DNA of 64,000 bases, from positions 1,054,001-1,118,000 of the forward strand of contig NZ_JASERL010000001.1 in the NCBI RefSeq assembly GCF_030766935.1, written 5' to 3'. This stretch comes from Streptomyces sp. KL109B. GTDB lineage: Bacteria; Actinomycetota; Actinomycetes; Streptomycetales; Streptomycetaceae. A program made the translations under genes and the position numbers. This document shows positions 44,687 to 52,308 of this stretch, in pieces. Positions within the stretch are counted from its first letter, which is position 1; each line of letters begins with the position of its first letter. A model generated the notes under the pieces. That model saw only the letters and a list, made by a program, of their open reading frames with translations, did not search any database and had not been told where the DNA came from.

Positions 44687-45435
44687 CGTGCCGCCTCCCA
44701 TGTGCCGGCCTGCGGCCAGTGCCGTACGACCTTGCGGGCCGCGTAGTCCCAGTAGGAGCGCACGGAGAGGTCGGCGTAGATGAAGTCCTGTTTGGCCGCC
44801 ACGTCCCGCTCGGTGGACCAGGTGTAGGCGACCCCGGTGCTCTCGGCGGTCAGTTGCAGTCGGCAGGCCCGCTCCAGGACCTGCGCGAACACGGCGGCGT
44901 GCCGCACGCTCTTGCCGACGATCACGCCGCCGTGGTTGCGCAGCAGCACGGCCGGGTGCGTGTCGAGGGCCTTGGCGATGCGGTCCCCGGTCTCGATGTC
45001 CAGGACGGTGTTGCTGGTCTCGGTGAACAGGCCGAGCCGGTCGCGGAAGTAGGCGCCGTCGTGCGAGACGGGCCGCATCGCCAGATCGGTGGCGCCGAAC
45101 AGCAGGGTGTACGGGGCGTGGCTGTGCACGATGCCGCTCACGTCCGGGCGGGCCCGGTAGATGGCCTGGTGCAGCGGGAGTTCGGGCGGCGCGAGGGCGG
45201 GCGCGGGCAGCGTGTGGTCGACCGGGCAGCGCACCACGTCGTCAGGCGCGGCCTCGTCGAAGCCGACCAGCGCCCCCTTGATGAAGAACTCGTCCCCGCC
45301 GGGCAACCGGGCCGATATCTGGCCCTGGTTGAAGTCGTCGTGCCCGTCGAGGGAGAGCATCCGGGCGCCGAGCGCGACCTGGGCGACGAGCCGCCGCTCG
45401 GCCGGGTTCAGCGGCTGCGGATCGGCGGTGCTCAT
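44683..45435 (-). CDS. Class II aldolase/adducin-like protein
   Basis: A 250-residue protein of the AraD/FucA fold. Zinc ligands: the HxH in GIVHSHAPYT near residue 103 and the third His in LLRNHGGVIVG near residue 167; an acidic residue in PPELPLHQAIY is in the catalytic position. Known relatives cleave or form aldols, decarboxylate, or isomerise phosphosugars. Within this cluster it may make or trim a carbon-carbon bond in the precursor. Start ATG 45435 overlaps the preceding stop (ATGA). Confidence 0.87.
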   Translation of the reverse strand: MSTADPQPLNPAERRLVAQVALGARMLSLDGHDDFNQGQISARLPGGDEFFIKGALVGFDEAAPDDVVRCPVDHTLPAPALAPPELPLHQAIYRARPDVSGIVHSHAPYTLLFGATDLAMRPVSHDGAYFRDRLGLFTETSNTVLDIETGDRIAKALDTHPAVLLRNHGGVIVGKSVRHAAVFAQVLERACRLQLTAESTGVAYTWSTERDVAAKQDFIYADLSVRSYWDYAARKVVRHWPQAGTWEAAR

Positions 45436-46211
45436 GGTGTGCTCCTCGCTGTCAGGTCGTCGTGGACCAAGCCGTCGTGGACCAAGCCGTCGTGGACCAA
45501 GCCGTCATGGACCAGGTCGTCGTAGACGTCGCGCATGGTGACCAGTCCTGGGGCCGCGCCGTGGGCCCAGTCGGCTGCGGCGAGCGCGCCCCTGGCCGGC
45601 ACGTCCCAGTCGGCGACGTGATGGCGTACGTGCAGCGACTCGCCGGGCCAGATGTGGCTCAACTCGTGTTCGCTGACCGGCAGTCCGGACCGCTCGTCGG
45701 CGATGTCCGCGACGGCCCTGCCGCTCGCCGCCGCCCACCCGTCGGCGAGCGCGAGCGCGGTCGCCGACGGCCGGTGGGCCTTGCCGAGCGGGTGCCGCTC
45801 CCGGACGGTGGTGGCCGCCGCGAACCGGCCCCCGGTGACGGCGGCCGTGCACTCCGCGATCCGTACCTGGAGGTAGTGGCCGAAGGAGAGGTTCGTGGCC
45901 CGGACCACCGGCACCACTTCGGCCAGCTCCGCCAGCGCCTTCCACTGGCCATCCGTCAGGTTGGAGACGCAGACGACGAGCGGGGTGCGGTGCGTGGCGC
46001 AGTGGTCGAGGACGTCGGCGTGCGCCTCGGGGGCGCTGGCGTCGACGAGCACGTCGGGCACCCGCGCGTACGACCAGCCGGACCGCCGGGACGCGGTGAG
46101 CGCGACGTCGCGCCCCTCGGCCCGGCACACCGACCGCACCGCCGAACCGAGCCGCCCGAGCCCCACGATCCCGATCGCGGGCGCCTCGGGCGTCGCGGGC
46201 GCCTCAGGCAT
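45432..46211 (-). CDS. Dihydrodipicolinate reductase (DapB)-like NAD(P)H oxidoreductase
   Basis: A 259-residue protein. Rossmann N-terminus IGIVGLGRLGSAV, a DVLVDASAPEAHADVL segment, VRATNLSFGHYLQ (the DapB substrate-domain entry, NFSxG in true DapB) and RERHPLGKAHRPSATALALA, which replaces the DapB motif around HHRHKxDAPSGTA and keeps the Lys. Lysine biosynthesis is unlikely given its context, so it probably reduces a cyclic imine or related intermediate made on the pathway. The C-terminus has three to four LVHDG repeats (15-nt unit, 45456-45522). Start ATG 46211 lies within the ACP gene end; GTG 46223 is an alternative. Confidence 0.83.
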   Translation of the reverse strand: MPEAPATPEAPAIGIVGLGRLGSAVRSVCRAEGRDVALTASRRSGWSYARVPDVLVDASAPEAHADVLDHCATHRTPLVVCVSNLTDGQWKALAELAEVVPVVRATNLSFGHYLQVRIAECTAAVTGGRFAAATTVRERHPLGKAHRPSATALALADGWAAASGRAVADIADERSGLPVSEHELSHIWPGESLHVRHHVADWDVPARGALAAADWAHGAAPGLVTMRDVYDDLVHDGLVHDGLVHDGLVHDDLTARSTP

Positions 46212-46467
46212 CGGCGCCGACACCGCCCGCGGCGACGAGAGCCGCGACCGAGTCGATGGTCTCGTAGTGCTCGATGTCGGCCTCCGGATCGAGATAGACG
46301 CCGAGTTCGTTCTCGATGCTGTCGATCAGGCGCATGTAGGAGAGGGAGGAGTAGCCGACGTCGCGCAACGAATAACCGGCTTCGGCGAGTTCGGCGGCGC
46401 TGACGCTGCCGTCACCGGCCGCGAGGGCGAGGTCGAGGATCTTGGTGCGCAGGGCGCTGCTGTCCAT
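46204..46467 (-). CDS. Stand-alone acyl/peptidyl carrier protein
   Basis: An 87-residue four-helix carrier protein. Ser41 in VGYSSLSYMRLID is the phosphopantetheine attachment site; the usual Asp before it is Ser, giving SSL instead of DSL. The C-terminal half (SIENELGVYLDPEADIEHYETIDSVAALV) matches the PP-binding family. Activated by the nearby PPTase and loaded by the AMP-ligase encoded upstream. Start ATG 46467; stop overlaps the DapB-like gene by 8 bp. Confidence 0.9.
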   Translation of the reverse strand: MDSSALRTKILDLALAAGDGSVSAAELAEAGYSLRDVGYSSLSYMRLIDSIENELGVYLDPEADIEHYETIDSVAALVAAGGVGADA

Positions 46468-46535
46468 GGCGGATTCCTGTGTCTCGAAGTACGGGAAGGC
46501 TCTGAGTACGTGATGGGGCGGGGGAGTTGGGGAGT

Positions 46536-47996
46536 TCAGTCCCCGGGTGTCTCGGCGACCAGTCGACGCAAGCGCTCGACCGACGGCTTGCCGATCGAGT
46601 TCGCCGGAATGCGGTCCACGAGGCGCAGGATCCCGGGCACCTTGAACGCGGGGAGCGTCGCCGCGCAGTGCGTACGCAGGGCCCGCGCGCTCACCCCGTC
46701 CTCGACGGCGACGACGGCGGCCAGGGTCGGCTCGCCGTGCCGGTTCTCGGCCTCGAAGGCGACCGCGTCCAGCGCGCCGGGCGCCGCGCGCAGCACCGCC
46801 GCGATCTCGATCGGGTCGATCTTGCGCCCGCCGACGTTCACGAGGCGGCTCGTACGGCCGGTCAGATGCAGTACGCCGCCGGTCAGCCGGCCCTGGTCGC
46901 CGGTGCGGTAGTAGCCCGCGTCGTCGAGGCGCTCCTCGAAGACCCCGGGGGCGTTGAGGTACCGCGAGCCCATCGACTCGCTCCTGACCCGGATGCCGCC
47001 TTCGGGCGCAAGGAGTCGCACCCCGGGCAGCGGGGCCCCGAGCCCGCCGTCGTCCGACCCGTCGGGGGCGTAGGTCAGCGGGCCGGTCTCGGCGACCCCG
47101 TAGTAGTTGTGCACGGGTACGCCGGTGAGCCGGGTGAACTCCTCGCGCACGCTCTCGCGCAGCGGGGCGCCGGACGAGATCGCGGCCCGTACGGTGGCGA
47201 AGCCCGTGCCGGCGCCGCGCCGCACGATCGACTCGTACAGCGCGGGGAACGCGACGAGGCGGGTGGCGGCGGTGCGTTCCAGGAGCCGTACGACGCGGGA
47301 CGCGGTGGGCAGTCCGTGGGACAGGTGCAGCGTGGCGCCCGGCAGGAAGGCCGCGAGCAGCGAGGTGTTGAAGGCGAGGCCGTTGGAGAGCGCGGCGAAG
47401 CAGGCGATGTGGTCCTCGCCCGAAAGCCCGGTGCCCGCAGCCCAGTTGGCCGCGGCGGAGCGGACGGCGGTGCCGGAGAACTCGATGCAGTTGGGCCGCC
47501 CGGTGGAGCCGGACGTGAAGCGGCACACCTCGGTGTCGTCGAGGAGCCGCGGCCGGGGCGCGTCGCCGGGGGCCACCCGGCCGAGCGCGAGGGTGCCGAA
47601 CGCGCCGTCGTCCGGGAGGAGTTCGGTCACGACGGTGTGCACGTCGGCGCCCGGGGCGTGCAGCAGCAGGTCGAGCCCGCAGTCCTCGGCGATCCGGGAC
47701 AGGTCGAAAGGACCGAAGGCCGAGTCGATGAGGAAGGGCACCGCTCCCGCGAACAACGTCCCGAGGTAACCGGCCACGTAATCAAGGGAGTTGGTGGCAT
47801 ACACCCCTACGTGCAGCCGCTCGCCCGATACGGCCTCGGCCTCGGCTTTGAGCCGCTCGGCCGCCGCGCGGGCCCGGTCGGCGAGTTCGGCGTAGCGGAG
47901 CGATCCGGTGGCGTCGGTGACGGCGACCCGGTCGTCGTGCCGGGCGAGCACCTCGCGGAAGGTGTCGGGAAGGACAGTGGCGGGCACCGGGGTCAC
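46536..47996 (-). CDS. AMP-dependent synthetase/ligase (stand-alone adenylation enzyme)
   Basis: A 486-residue ANL-superfamily enzyme. Motifs: FTSGSTGRPN (ATP loop A3), YYGVAETG (A5), YYRTGDQG (A7), RTSRLVNVGGRKIDPIEI (A8 hinge) and NSIGKPSVE with the catalytic lysine (A10). The missing PKG after the A3 loop (PNC instead) is unusual. It probably activates a carboxylic or amino acid and loads the carrier protein encoded next, 68 bp downstream. Start GTG 47996 overlaps the oxidoreductase stop (GTGA). Substrate pocket residues cannot be assigned by eye. Confidence 0.9.
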   Translation of the reverse strand: MTPVPATVLPDTFREVLARHDDRVAVTDATGSLRYAELADRARAAAERLKAEAEAVSGERLHVGVYATNSLDYVAGYLGTLFAGAVPFLIDSAFGPFDLSRIAEDCGLDLLLHAPGADVHTVVTELLPDDGAFGTLALGRVAPGDAPRPRLLDDTEVCRFTSGSTGRPNCIEFSGTAVRSAAANWAAGTGLSGEDHIACFAALSNGLAFNTSLLAAFLPGATLHLSHGLPTASRVVRLLERTAATRLVAFPALYESIVRRGAGTGFATVRAAISSGAPLRESVREEFTRLTGVPVHNYYGVAETGPLTYAPDGSDDGGLGAPLPGVRLLAPEGGIRVRSESMGSRYLNAPGVFEERLDDAGYYRTGDQGRLTGGVLHLTGRTSRLVNVGGRKIDPIEIAAVLRAAPGALDAVAFEAENRHGEPTLAAVVAVEDGVSARALRTHCAATLPAFKVPGILRLVDRIPANSIGKPSVERLRRLVAETPGD

Positions 47997-49447
47997 CGTT
48001 CGTTCTGGGCGTGCGCGGTGGCAAGCCGGTCGAATTTGACGCCCGTGTCGTCCGGGTCGCCGAGCAGCAGGGCGTAGAGGATCTCGTCGCCCTGCGGCAG
48101 CCCCGCCAGTGCCCGCCACATCCGGGTGTCGAAGCCGCCGATGGCGGTCACCCCGACCCCCGCGCGGTGCGCGCCCAGATAGAGCAGCTGTCCCAACGCG
48201 CCGCAGCGGAAGGCGAGTTCGCGCAGCGTCTCGCCGGTCGCGGCCGGTGCGAGGCCGGCGAGCGAGGTGCGCGGCACGTGAAGGAGGAGGACGGCGGCGG
48301 CCCCGGCCAGGGCGCGCTGCTGCATGCAGGCGCGGGCCACCTCGTCGGTGGACGGCAGCCGGTCCGGCCGCCGCTCCCCGGTGCGCAGCCGGTAGACCGC
48401 GTTGCGTTCGGATTCGGTCGCCGAGCGCAGGACGAGGGTCGCGGACAGCGGCGAGGCGTCGGGGAGGTCGGTGCGCAGCGGCGTCGACAGGGCGGAGACG
48501 GACTGCCAGACGGCGGTGGCGGAGACCGCCTCGCCGGTGAAGGCCTTGCTGGAGGTCCGGTTGCCGATCAGCTCGGGCCAGCCCGACGGATGGCCAAGGC
48601 CCGCGCGTGCGCCGGGGAGTTGGCCGTCCGTGCGGACGCGGGCGAGTGGCGCGGCTGCGGCGGGGAGGAGCGGGTCGGTGGGGAGGCCCGGGGCGCCGTG
48701 GTGGCCGGTCCAGCCGGTGAGCGAGTCCCAGCAGGCGCTTTCCAGCCAGGGCCGCCAGGCGGGCCCGTGCGGTTCGCGGCCGGTGGCGTCGTGCACGCTC
48801 CAGCGGGTCCATGCCGGGTCCACGGGGCCCGGCGGCAGGGGAATCGCGGAGTGAATCTCCCGGAAGTTGTCCGCCGCCCCCAGTAATTCCGCGAGGGATT
48901 CCCGGGGAAAGCGCAGCCTCAACTCCGCCGTACCACCGCGCCCTTCGGTGGCGAGTAAGAGATTGGCGGAGGCGTGTCCGGCGTCGAGTTGTGTGTAGAG
49001 GTATCCACGGTCACCGTATTTGCGCATAGAAAGCCACGGGCGCGTGAGAGTGACCAGGAGCGCCCCCTCGGCTTCCGGAAGGGGAAGTGCGCAATCGCGC
49101 AGCGCCGCCGCGACCCGGTCCCCCGTGGAGAGCCGGGCGCAGGTGCGGCGATCGGCCTCGACGCGGAAGGCGGCCGGCTCGCCGTTCTCCATGGCGACGA
49201 CGGCGAACTCGTACGGGTGGACGGCCCCGGCCGAGGGCACCGCGCGCGCCGGCTGCGAGCCGTGGGCGCGCTGGGCCCCGCTGGTCAGGACGGCCTCCTC
49301 CAGCAGGCAGAGGGCGCGGCGCAGGCCCGGTGCGGCGACGGGCGCGGAGGCCGGTGCGGGCGGCGCGGAAGGGAGTGCCACGCGGGCCCACAAATCGGCG
49401 GTGGGGCCCGGTAATTCACGTTCGGATGTGATCAGGTTTCCTTGCAC
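47993..49447 (-). CDS. SagB-type flavin oxidoreductase with two nitroreductase-fold halves
   Basis: A protein of about 484 residues with two nitroreductase-like domains. The first (about 20-200) has ARAVPSAGAVHPYEFAVVAME, the SagB/ThcOx-type FMN segment, and YLYTQLDAGHASANLLLA; the second (about 285-480) has NRTSSKAFTGEAVSATAVWQ and GALGQLLYLGAHRAGVGVTAIGGFD. SagB-type enzymes oxidise azolines or other carrier-bound rings using FMN. First gene of the operon. The start is uncertain: GTG 49447 is preceded by AGGAAG at 12 bases; a TTG at 49492 is an alternative. A DasR operator lies 127 bp upstream. Confidence 0.85.
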   Translation of the reverse strand: MQGNLITSERELPGPTADLWARVALPSAPPAPASAPVAAPGLRRALCLLEEAVLTSGAQRAHGSQPARAVPSAGAVHPYEFAVVAMENGEPAAFRVEADRRTCARLSTGDRVAAALRDCALPLPEAEGALLVTLTRPWLSMRKYGDRGYLYTQLDAGHASANLLLATEGRGGTAELRLRFPRESLAELLGAADNFREIHSAIPLPPGPVDPAWTRWSVHDATGREPHGPAWRPWLESACWDSLTGWTGHHGAPGLPTDPLLPAAAAPLARVRTDGQLPGARAGLGHPSGWPELIGNRTSSKAFTGEAVSATAVWQSVSALSTPLRTDLPDASPLSATLVLRSATESERNAVYRLRTGERRPDRLPSTDEVARACMQQRALAGAAAVLLLHVPRTSLAGLAPAATGETLRELAFRCGALGQLLYLGAHRAGVGVTAIGGFDTRMWRALAGLPQGDEILYALLLGDPDDTGVKFDRLATAHAQNER

Positions 49448-49573
49448 GTCTGACGCAAACTTCCTGTTCGTGGGTAGTTCACGGAATATCAATTACGGTT
49501 GCAAAAATCCCTGGCGGGCCGCGACATGGCGTGATGAATTGCGGCGGCCGTAAGGATGCCAAGCGCTTCGGGC

Positions 49574-49589
49574 ACTGGTCAAGACCAAT
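49574..49589. promoter_or_regulatory. dre: DasR operator (dre) upstream of the biosynthetic operon
   Basis: ACTGGTCAAGACCAAT matches 14 of 16 positions of the dre consensus ACTGGTCTAGACCACT. It lies 127 bp before the first gene of the minus-strand operon and 293 bp before dasA. A TTGACC sits within it on the minus strand as a possible -35. It is separate from the two dre sites of the dasA promoter. Confidence 0.85.
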
Positions 49590-49724
49590 GAATTCGCAAC
49601 AAGGCTGGGAATACAACCGGCCCAACCGAATCAAAACGGACACCGGCCGACCGGCCCCAACTCCCTTGCGGCGCACGGCGGGTGTCGTTCCGATAACGGA
49701 CACGCGGACCTTTCTCGGCCACCC

Positions 49725-49753
49725 TTGACACCTCTATTGGTCTGGGCCAAGCT
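49725..49753 (+). promoter_or_regulatory. dasA promoter
   Basis: TTGACA (49725-49730), 17-bp spacer, CAAGCT (49748-49753). A dre site fills most of the spacer, a classic repressor position. Confidence 0.6.
49736..49751. promoter_or_regulatory. dre: DasR operator (dre) in the dasA promoter, site 1
   Basis: ATTGGTCTGGGCCAAG: 11 of 16 consensus positions with an intact TGGTCT half; lies between the -35 and -10 of the dasA promoter. Its centre is 24 bp from that of site 2. Confidence 0.75.
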
Positions 49754-49759
49754 CCGGGT

Positions 49760-49775
49760 ACTGGTCTACACCATT
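49760..49775. promoter_or_regulatory. dre: DasR operator (dre) in the dasA promoter, site 2
   Basis: ACTGGTCTACACCATT: 14 of 16 consensus positions; just downstream of the -10 region, 107 bp before the dasA start codon. Confidence 0.9.
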
Positions 49776-49881
49776 AGTGACCAGGTCCCAGTCCCATCAG
49801 CCGTATCCGCGTACGCAGACGCGTGCTCGCCGTATGTCATCGCTGTGGGTGGGGGGTTCAGGCATCCCTGAGGAGGGTGAC

Positions 49882-51186
49882 ATGAAGCGCAAGCTCATTG
49901 CGGCCATCGGAGTCGCGGCCATGATGTCCGCGGTCGCGGCCTGTGGGAGCGACAGCGACAGCAACGCCGGCAAGGACCCGAAGGACCGCTCGGGCGCCGT
50001 CACGGTCTGGCTGATGGTCGACGCGCAGAGCACCTGGCCCGAGCTGGTCAAGGACGTCAACGCGCAGTTCAAGAAGAAGTACCCGAAGGTCAAGGTCAAC
50101 GTCTCGTACCAGCAGTGGGCGGACAAGGCCAAGAAGCTCGACACCGCCCTGGGCGGCGACAAGTTCCCGGACGTCGTCGAGCTCGGCAACACCGAGACCA
50201 TGCAGTACATCCTCAACGGCGCGCTCGCCGAGATCGACCCCAAGAAGTACGACAACAGCGACACTTGGATCAAGGGCCTCAAGGACACCTGCTCCTTCGA
50301 GGGCAAGCTCTACTGCGTCCCGTACTACTCCAGCGCGCGCGTCGCCATCTACAACAAGGACATGCTGAAGTCGGCCACCGGCTCCGACAAGCTGCCCACC
50401 GACGAGGCCGGGTTCCTCAAGGCGATGGACAAGGAGACGGCGAAGCAGGGCGCCAAGGACAAGCGCTTCTCCTCGCTGTACCTGCCGGGCCGCTACTGGT
50501 ACGCCGCCATGTCGTACGTCCACGCGTACGGCGGCGACATCGCCAAGTACGACGAGGGCACCAAGAAGTGGCAGGCCAGCCTCTCCGACGCCAAGTCGCA
50601 GAAGGGCATCCAGCACTTCATCGACCTGGTGAAGAAGTACAACAAGGGCGACATCACCAAGGACGAGCAGGACCACGCCAACGTGATGGCCAACGAGAAG
50701 GCCGGCGTCCTGTACGGCAACGGCTGGGAGGCCGGATCCGTCGTCGACGGCAAGGCCAACGGCAACCCGAAGCTCAAGGACAAGATCGCCGTCGCCGCCA
50801 TGCCGGGCCCGAACGGCAAGACCCTGCCGTCCTTCGTCGGCGGCTCCGACCTCGCCGTCACGCAGAAGTCGAAGAACGCGGACCTCGCCCAGGACTGGAT
50901 CTCCATGTTCACGAGCGAGAAGTCCCAGGAGGTCCTCACCTCCAAGAACGTGCTGCCCAGCAACACCAAGCAGCTGCAGCCGCTGAAGGAGAAGCCGGAG
51001 ACCGAGGCCGCCGCCAACGCGGTGGAGAGCGCCTGGTTCACGCCGATCGCCCCGGGCTGGACCGCGATCGAGAAGGAGGAGGTCCTGAAGAACATGCTTC
51101 TCGACATCCTCAAGGGCAAGTCCGTCGCCACGGCCACCAAGGCCGCCGACGCGAAGATCGACGAGCTGATCAACAAGGAGTCCTGA
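49882..51186 (+). CDS. dasA: Chitobiose-binding lipoprotein DasA
   Basis: A 434-residue extracytoplasmic sugar-binding lipoprotein of the carbohydrate ABC type 1 (family 1 SBP) class. The signal peptide ends in SAVAAC with lipidated Cys21. VVELGNTETMQYILNGALAEID and FVGGSDLAVTQKSKNADLAQDW are typical SBP segments. From memory it matches S. coelicolor DasA, which binds N,N'-diacetylchitobiose. Start ATG 49882 with GAGGAGGG upstream. First gene of dasABC; DasR sites overlap its promoter. Confidence 0.95.
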   Translation: MKRKLIAAIGVAAMMSAVAACGSDSDSNAGKDPKDRSGAVTVWLMVDAQSTWPELVKDVNAQFKKKYPKVKVNVSYQQWADKAKKLDTALGGDKFPDVVELGNTETMQYILNGALAEIDPKKYDNSDTWIKGLKDTCSFEGKLYCVPYYSSARVAIYNKDMLKSATGSDKLPTDEAGFLKAMDKETAKQGAKDKRFSSLYLPGRYWYAAMSYVHAYGGDIAKYDEGTKKWQASLSDAKSQKGIQHFIDLVKKYNKGDITKDEQDHANVMANEKAGVLYGNGWEAGSVVDGKANGNPKLKDKIAVAAMPGPNGKTLPSFVGGSDLAVTQKSKNADLAQDWISMFTSEKSQEVLTSKNVLPSNTKQLQPLKEKPETEAAANAVESAWFTPIAPGWTAIEKEEVLKNMLLDILKGKSVATATKAADAKIDELINKES

Positions 51187-51309
51187 GCCCTAGGGACTCC
51201 GGAGTGAACGGCGGGGCCGATGCCGACCGGCCCCGCCGCTTCACCCTTGTCTGCCTTGCGCGGAGAACTTCGCGGAGAACCTTCGCCGAGAACGAGAAAG
51301 GTCAGCCAC

Positions 51310-52308
51310 GTGACTGCCGCCGACACCAAGGCCGCCGGGCCACCGGTCCTCCCGCAGGACCCGCCGGAAGGGGACGTCCTCGCCAAGGGCCCCCGCGGCA
51401 CCGGCCGCCCCCCGCGGAAGAAGGGGGCGCCGCTCCCTTACCTCCTGATCCTGCCGGCGATCGTCGCGCTCGCCGCCGTCTATGCGTACCCCCTGGTCAA
51501 GACCGTGATCATGTCCTTCCAGGACATGGGCCGCCGCGAGCTGTGGACGGGAGACAGCCCGCCGTGGGTCGGCCTCGACCAGTTCACCAACATCCTCGGC
51601 GACGCCGAATTCTGGAAGGTCACCGTCCGCACGGTGGTCTTCATGGTGGTCTGCGTCGTGCTCACCATGGTCATCGGCCTGCTGATCTCGCTCCTGATGA
51701 CGCGCCTTTCGACCTGGGTACGGCTCACGCTCACCACGGCCCTCATCGCCGCCTGGTCGATGCCGCTGCTCGTCGCCTCGTCGATCTTCCGCTGGCTCGC
51801 CGACTCCGACTACGGCCTGATCAACACGCTCATCGCCAAGGTCGCAGGCGACGACTGGCTCGGCCACAACTGGTTCCTGGACCCGCTGCAGGGCTTCGGG
51901 ATCATCGCCGCGCTCGTCATCTGGGGCGCCGTCCCGTTCGTCGTGATCACCCTGTACGCGGCCCTCACCCAGGTCCCCGGGGAGCTGACGGAGGCCGCCC
52001 AGCTCGACGGCGCCACCTCCTTCGGCGTCTTCCGGTTCGTCACCTGGCCGGTCATCAAGCCCGTCTTCATCATGGTCACCACGCTCTCGGTGATCTGGGA
52101 CTTCAACGTCTTCGGGCAGATCTGGCTGCTGCGCGGCAACAAGCCCGAACCGGACTACGAGACCCTCGGGCTCTACTCCTTCTCCAAGGCGTTCACCTCT
52201 ACGTCCTTCAGCCAGGGCACCGCGATCGCCCTGGTCACCGTGGTGCTGCTCTCCGGGGTGGCCGTGTACTACCTGCGCCAGCTCATGAAGACAGGAGAGG
52301 TCGAATGA
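51310..52308 (+). CDS. dasB: Chitobiose ABC transporter permease DasB
   Basis: A 332-residue MalF-like permease with six membrane helices after a Pro/Lys-rich cytoplasmic N-terminus. EAA loop TEAAQLDGATSFGVFRFVTW near residue 228. Start GTG 51310 with AAAGG 9 bases upstream. It lies 123 bp after dasA and overlaps dasC by 4 bp (ATGA). No ATPase gene accompanies dasABC; in Streptomyces the shared ATPase MsiK, encoded elsewhere, energises it. Confidence 0.94.
   Translation: MTAADTKAAGPPVLPQDPPEGDVLAKGPRGTGRPPRKKGAPLPYLLILPAIVALAAVYAYPLVKTVIMSFQDMGRRELWTGDSPPWVGLDQFTNILGDAEFWKVTVRTVVFMVVCVVLTMVIGLLISLLMTRLSTWVRLTLTTALIAAWSMPLLVASSIFRWLADSDYGLINTLIAKVAGDDWLGHNWFLDPLQGFGIIAALVIWGAVPFVVITLYAALTQVPGELTEAAQLDGATSFGVFRFVTWPVIKPVFIMVTTLSVIWDFNVFGQIWLLRGNKPEPDYETLGLYSFSKAFTSTSFSQGTAIALVTVVLLSGVAVYYLRQLMKTGEVE

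Noticed and set aside
45432..46211. DapB-like gene considered as the lysine-pathway dapB
   Set aside because: Key substrate motifs differ from DapB and it sits inside an overlapping secondary-metabolite operon.
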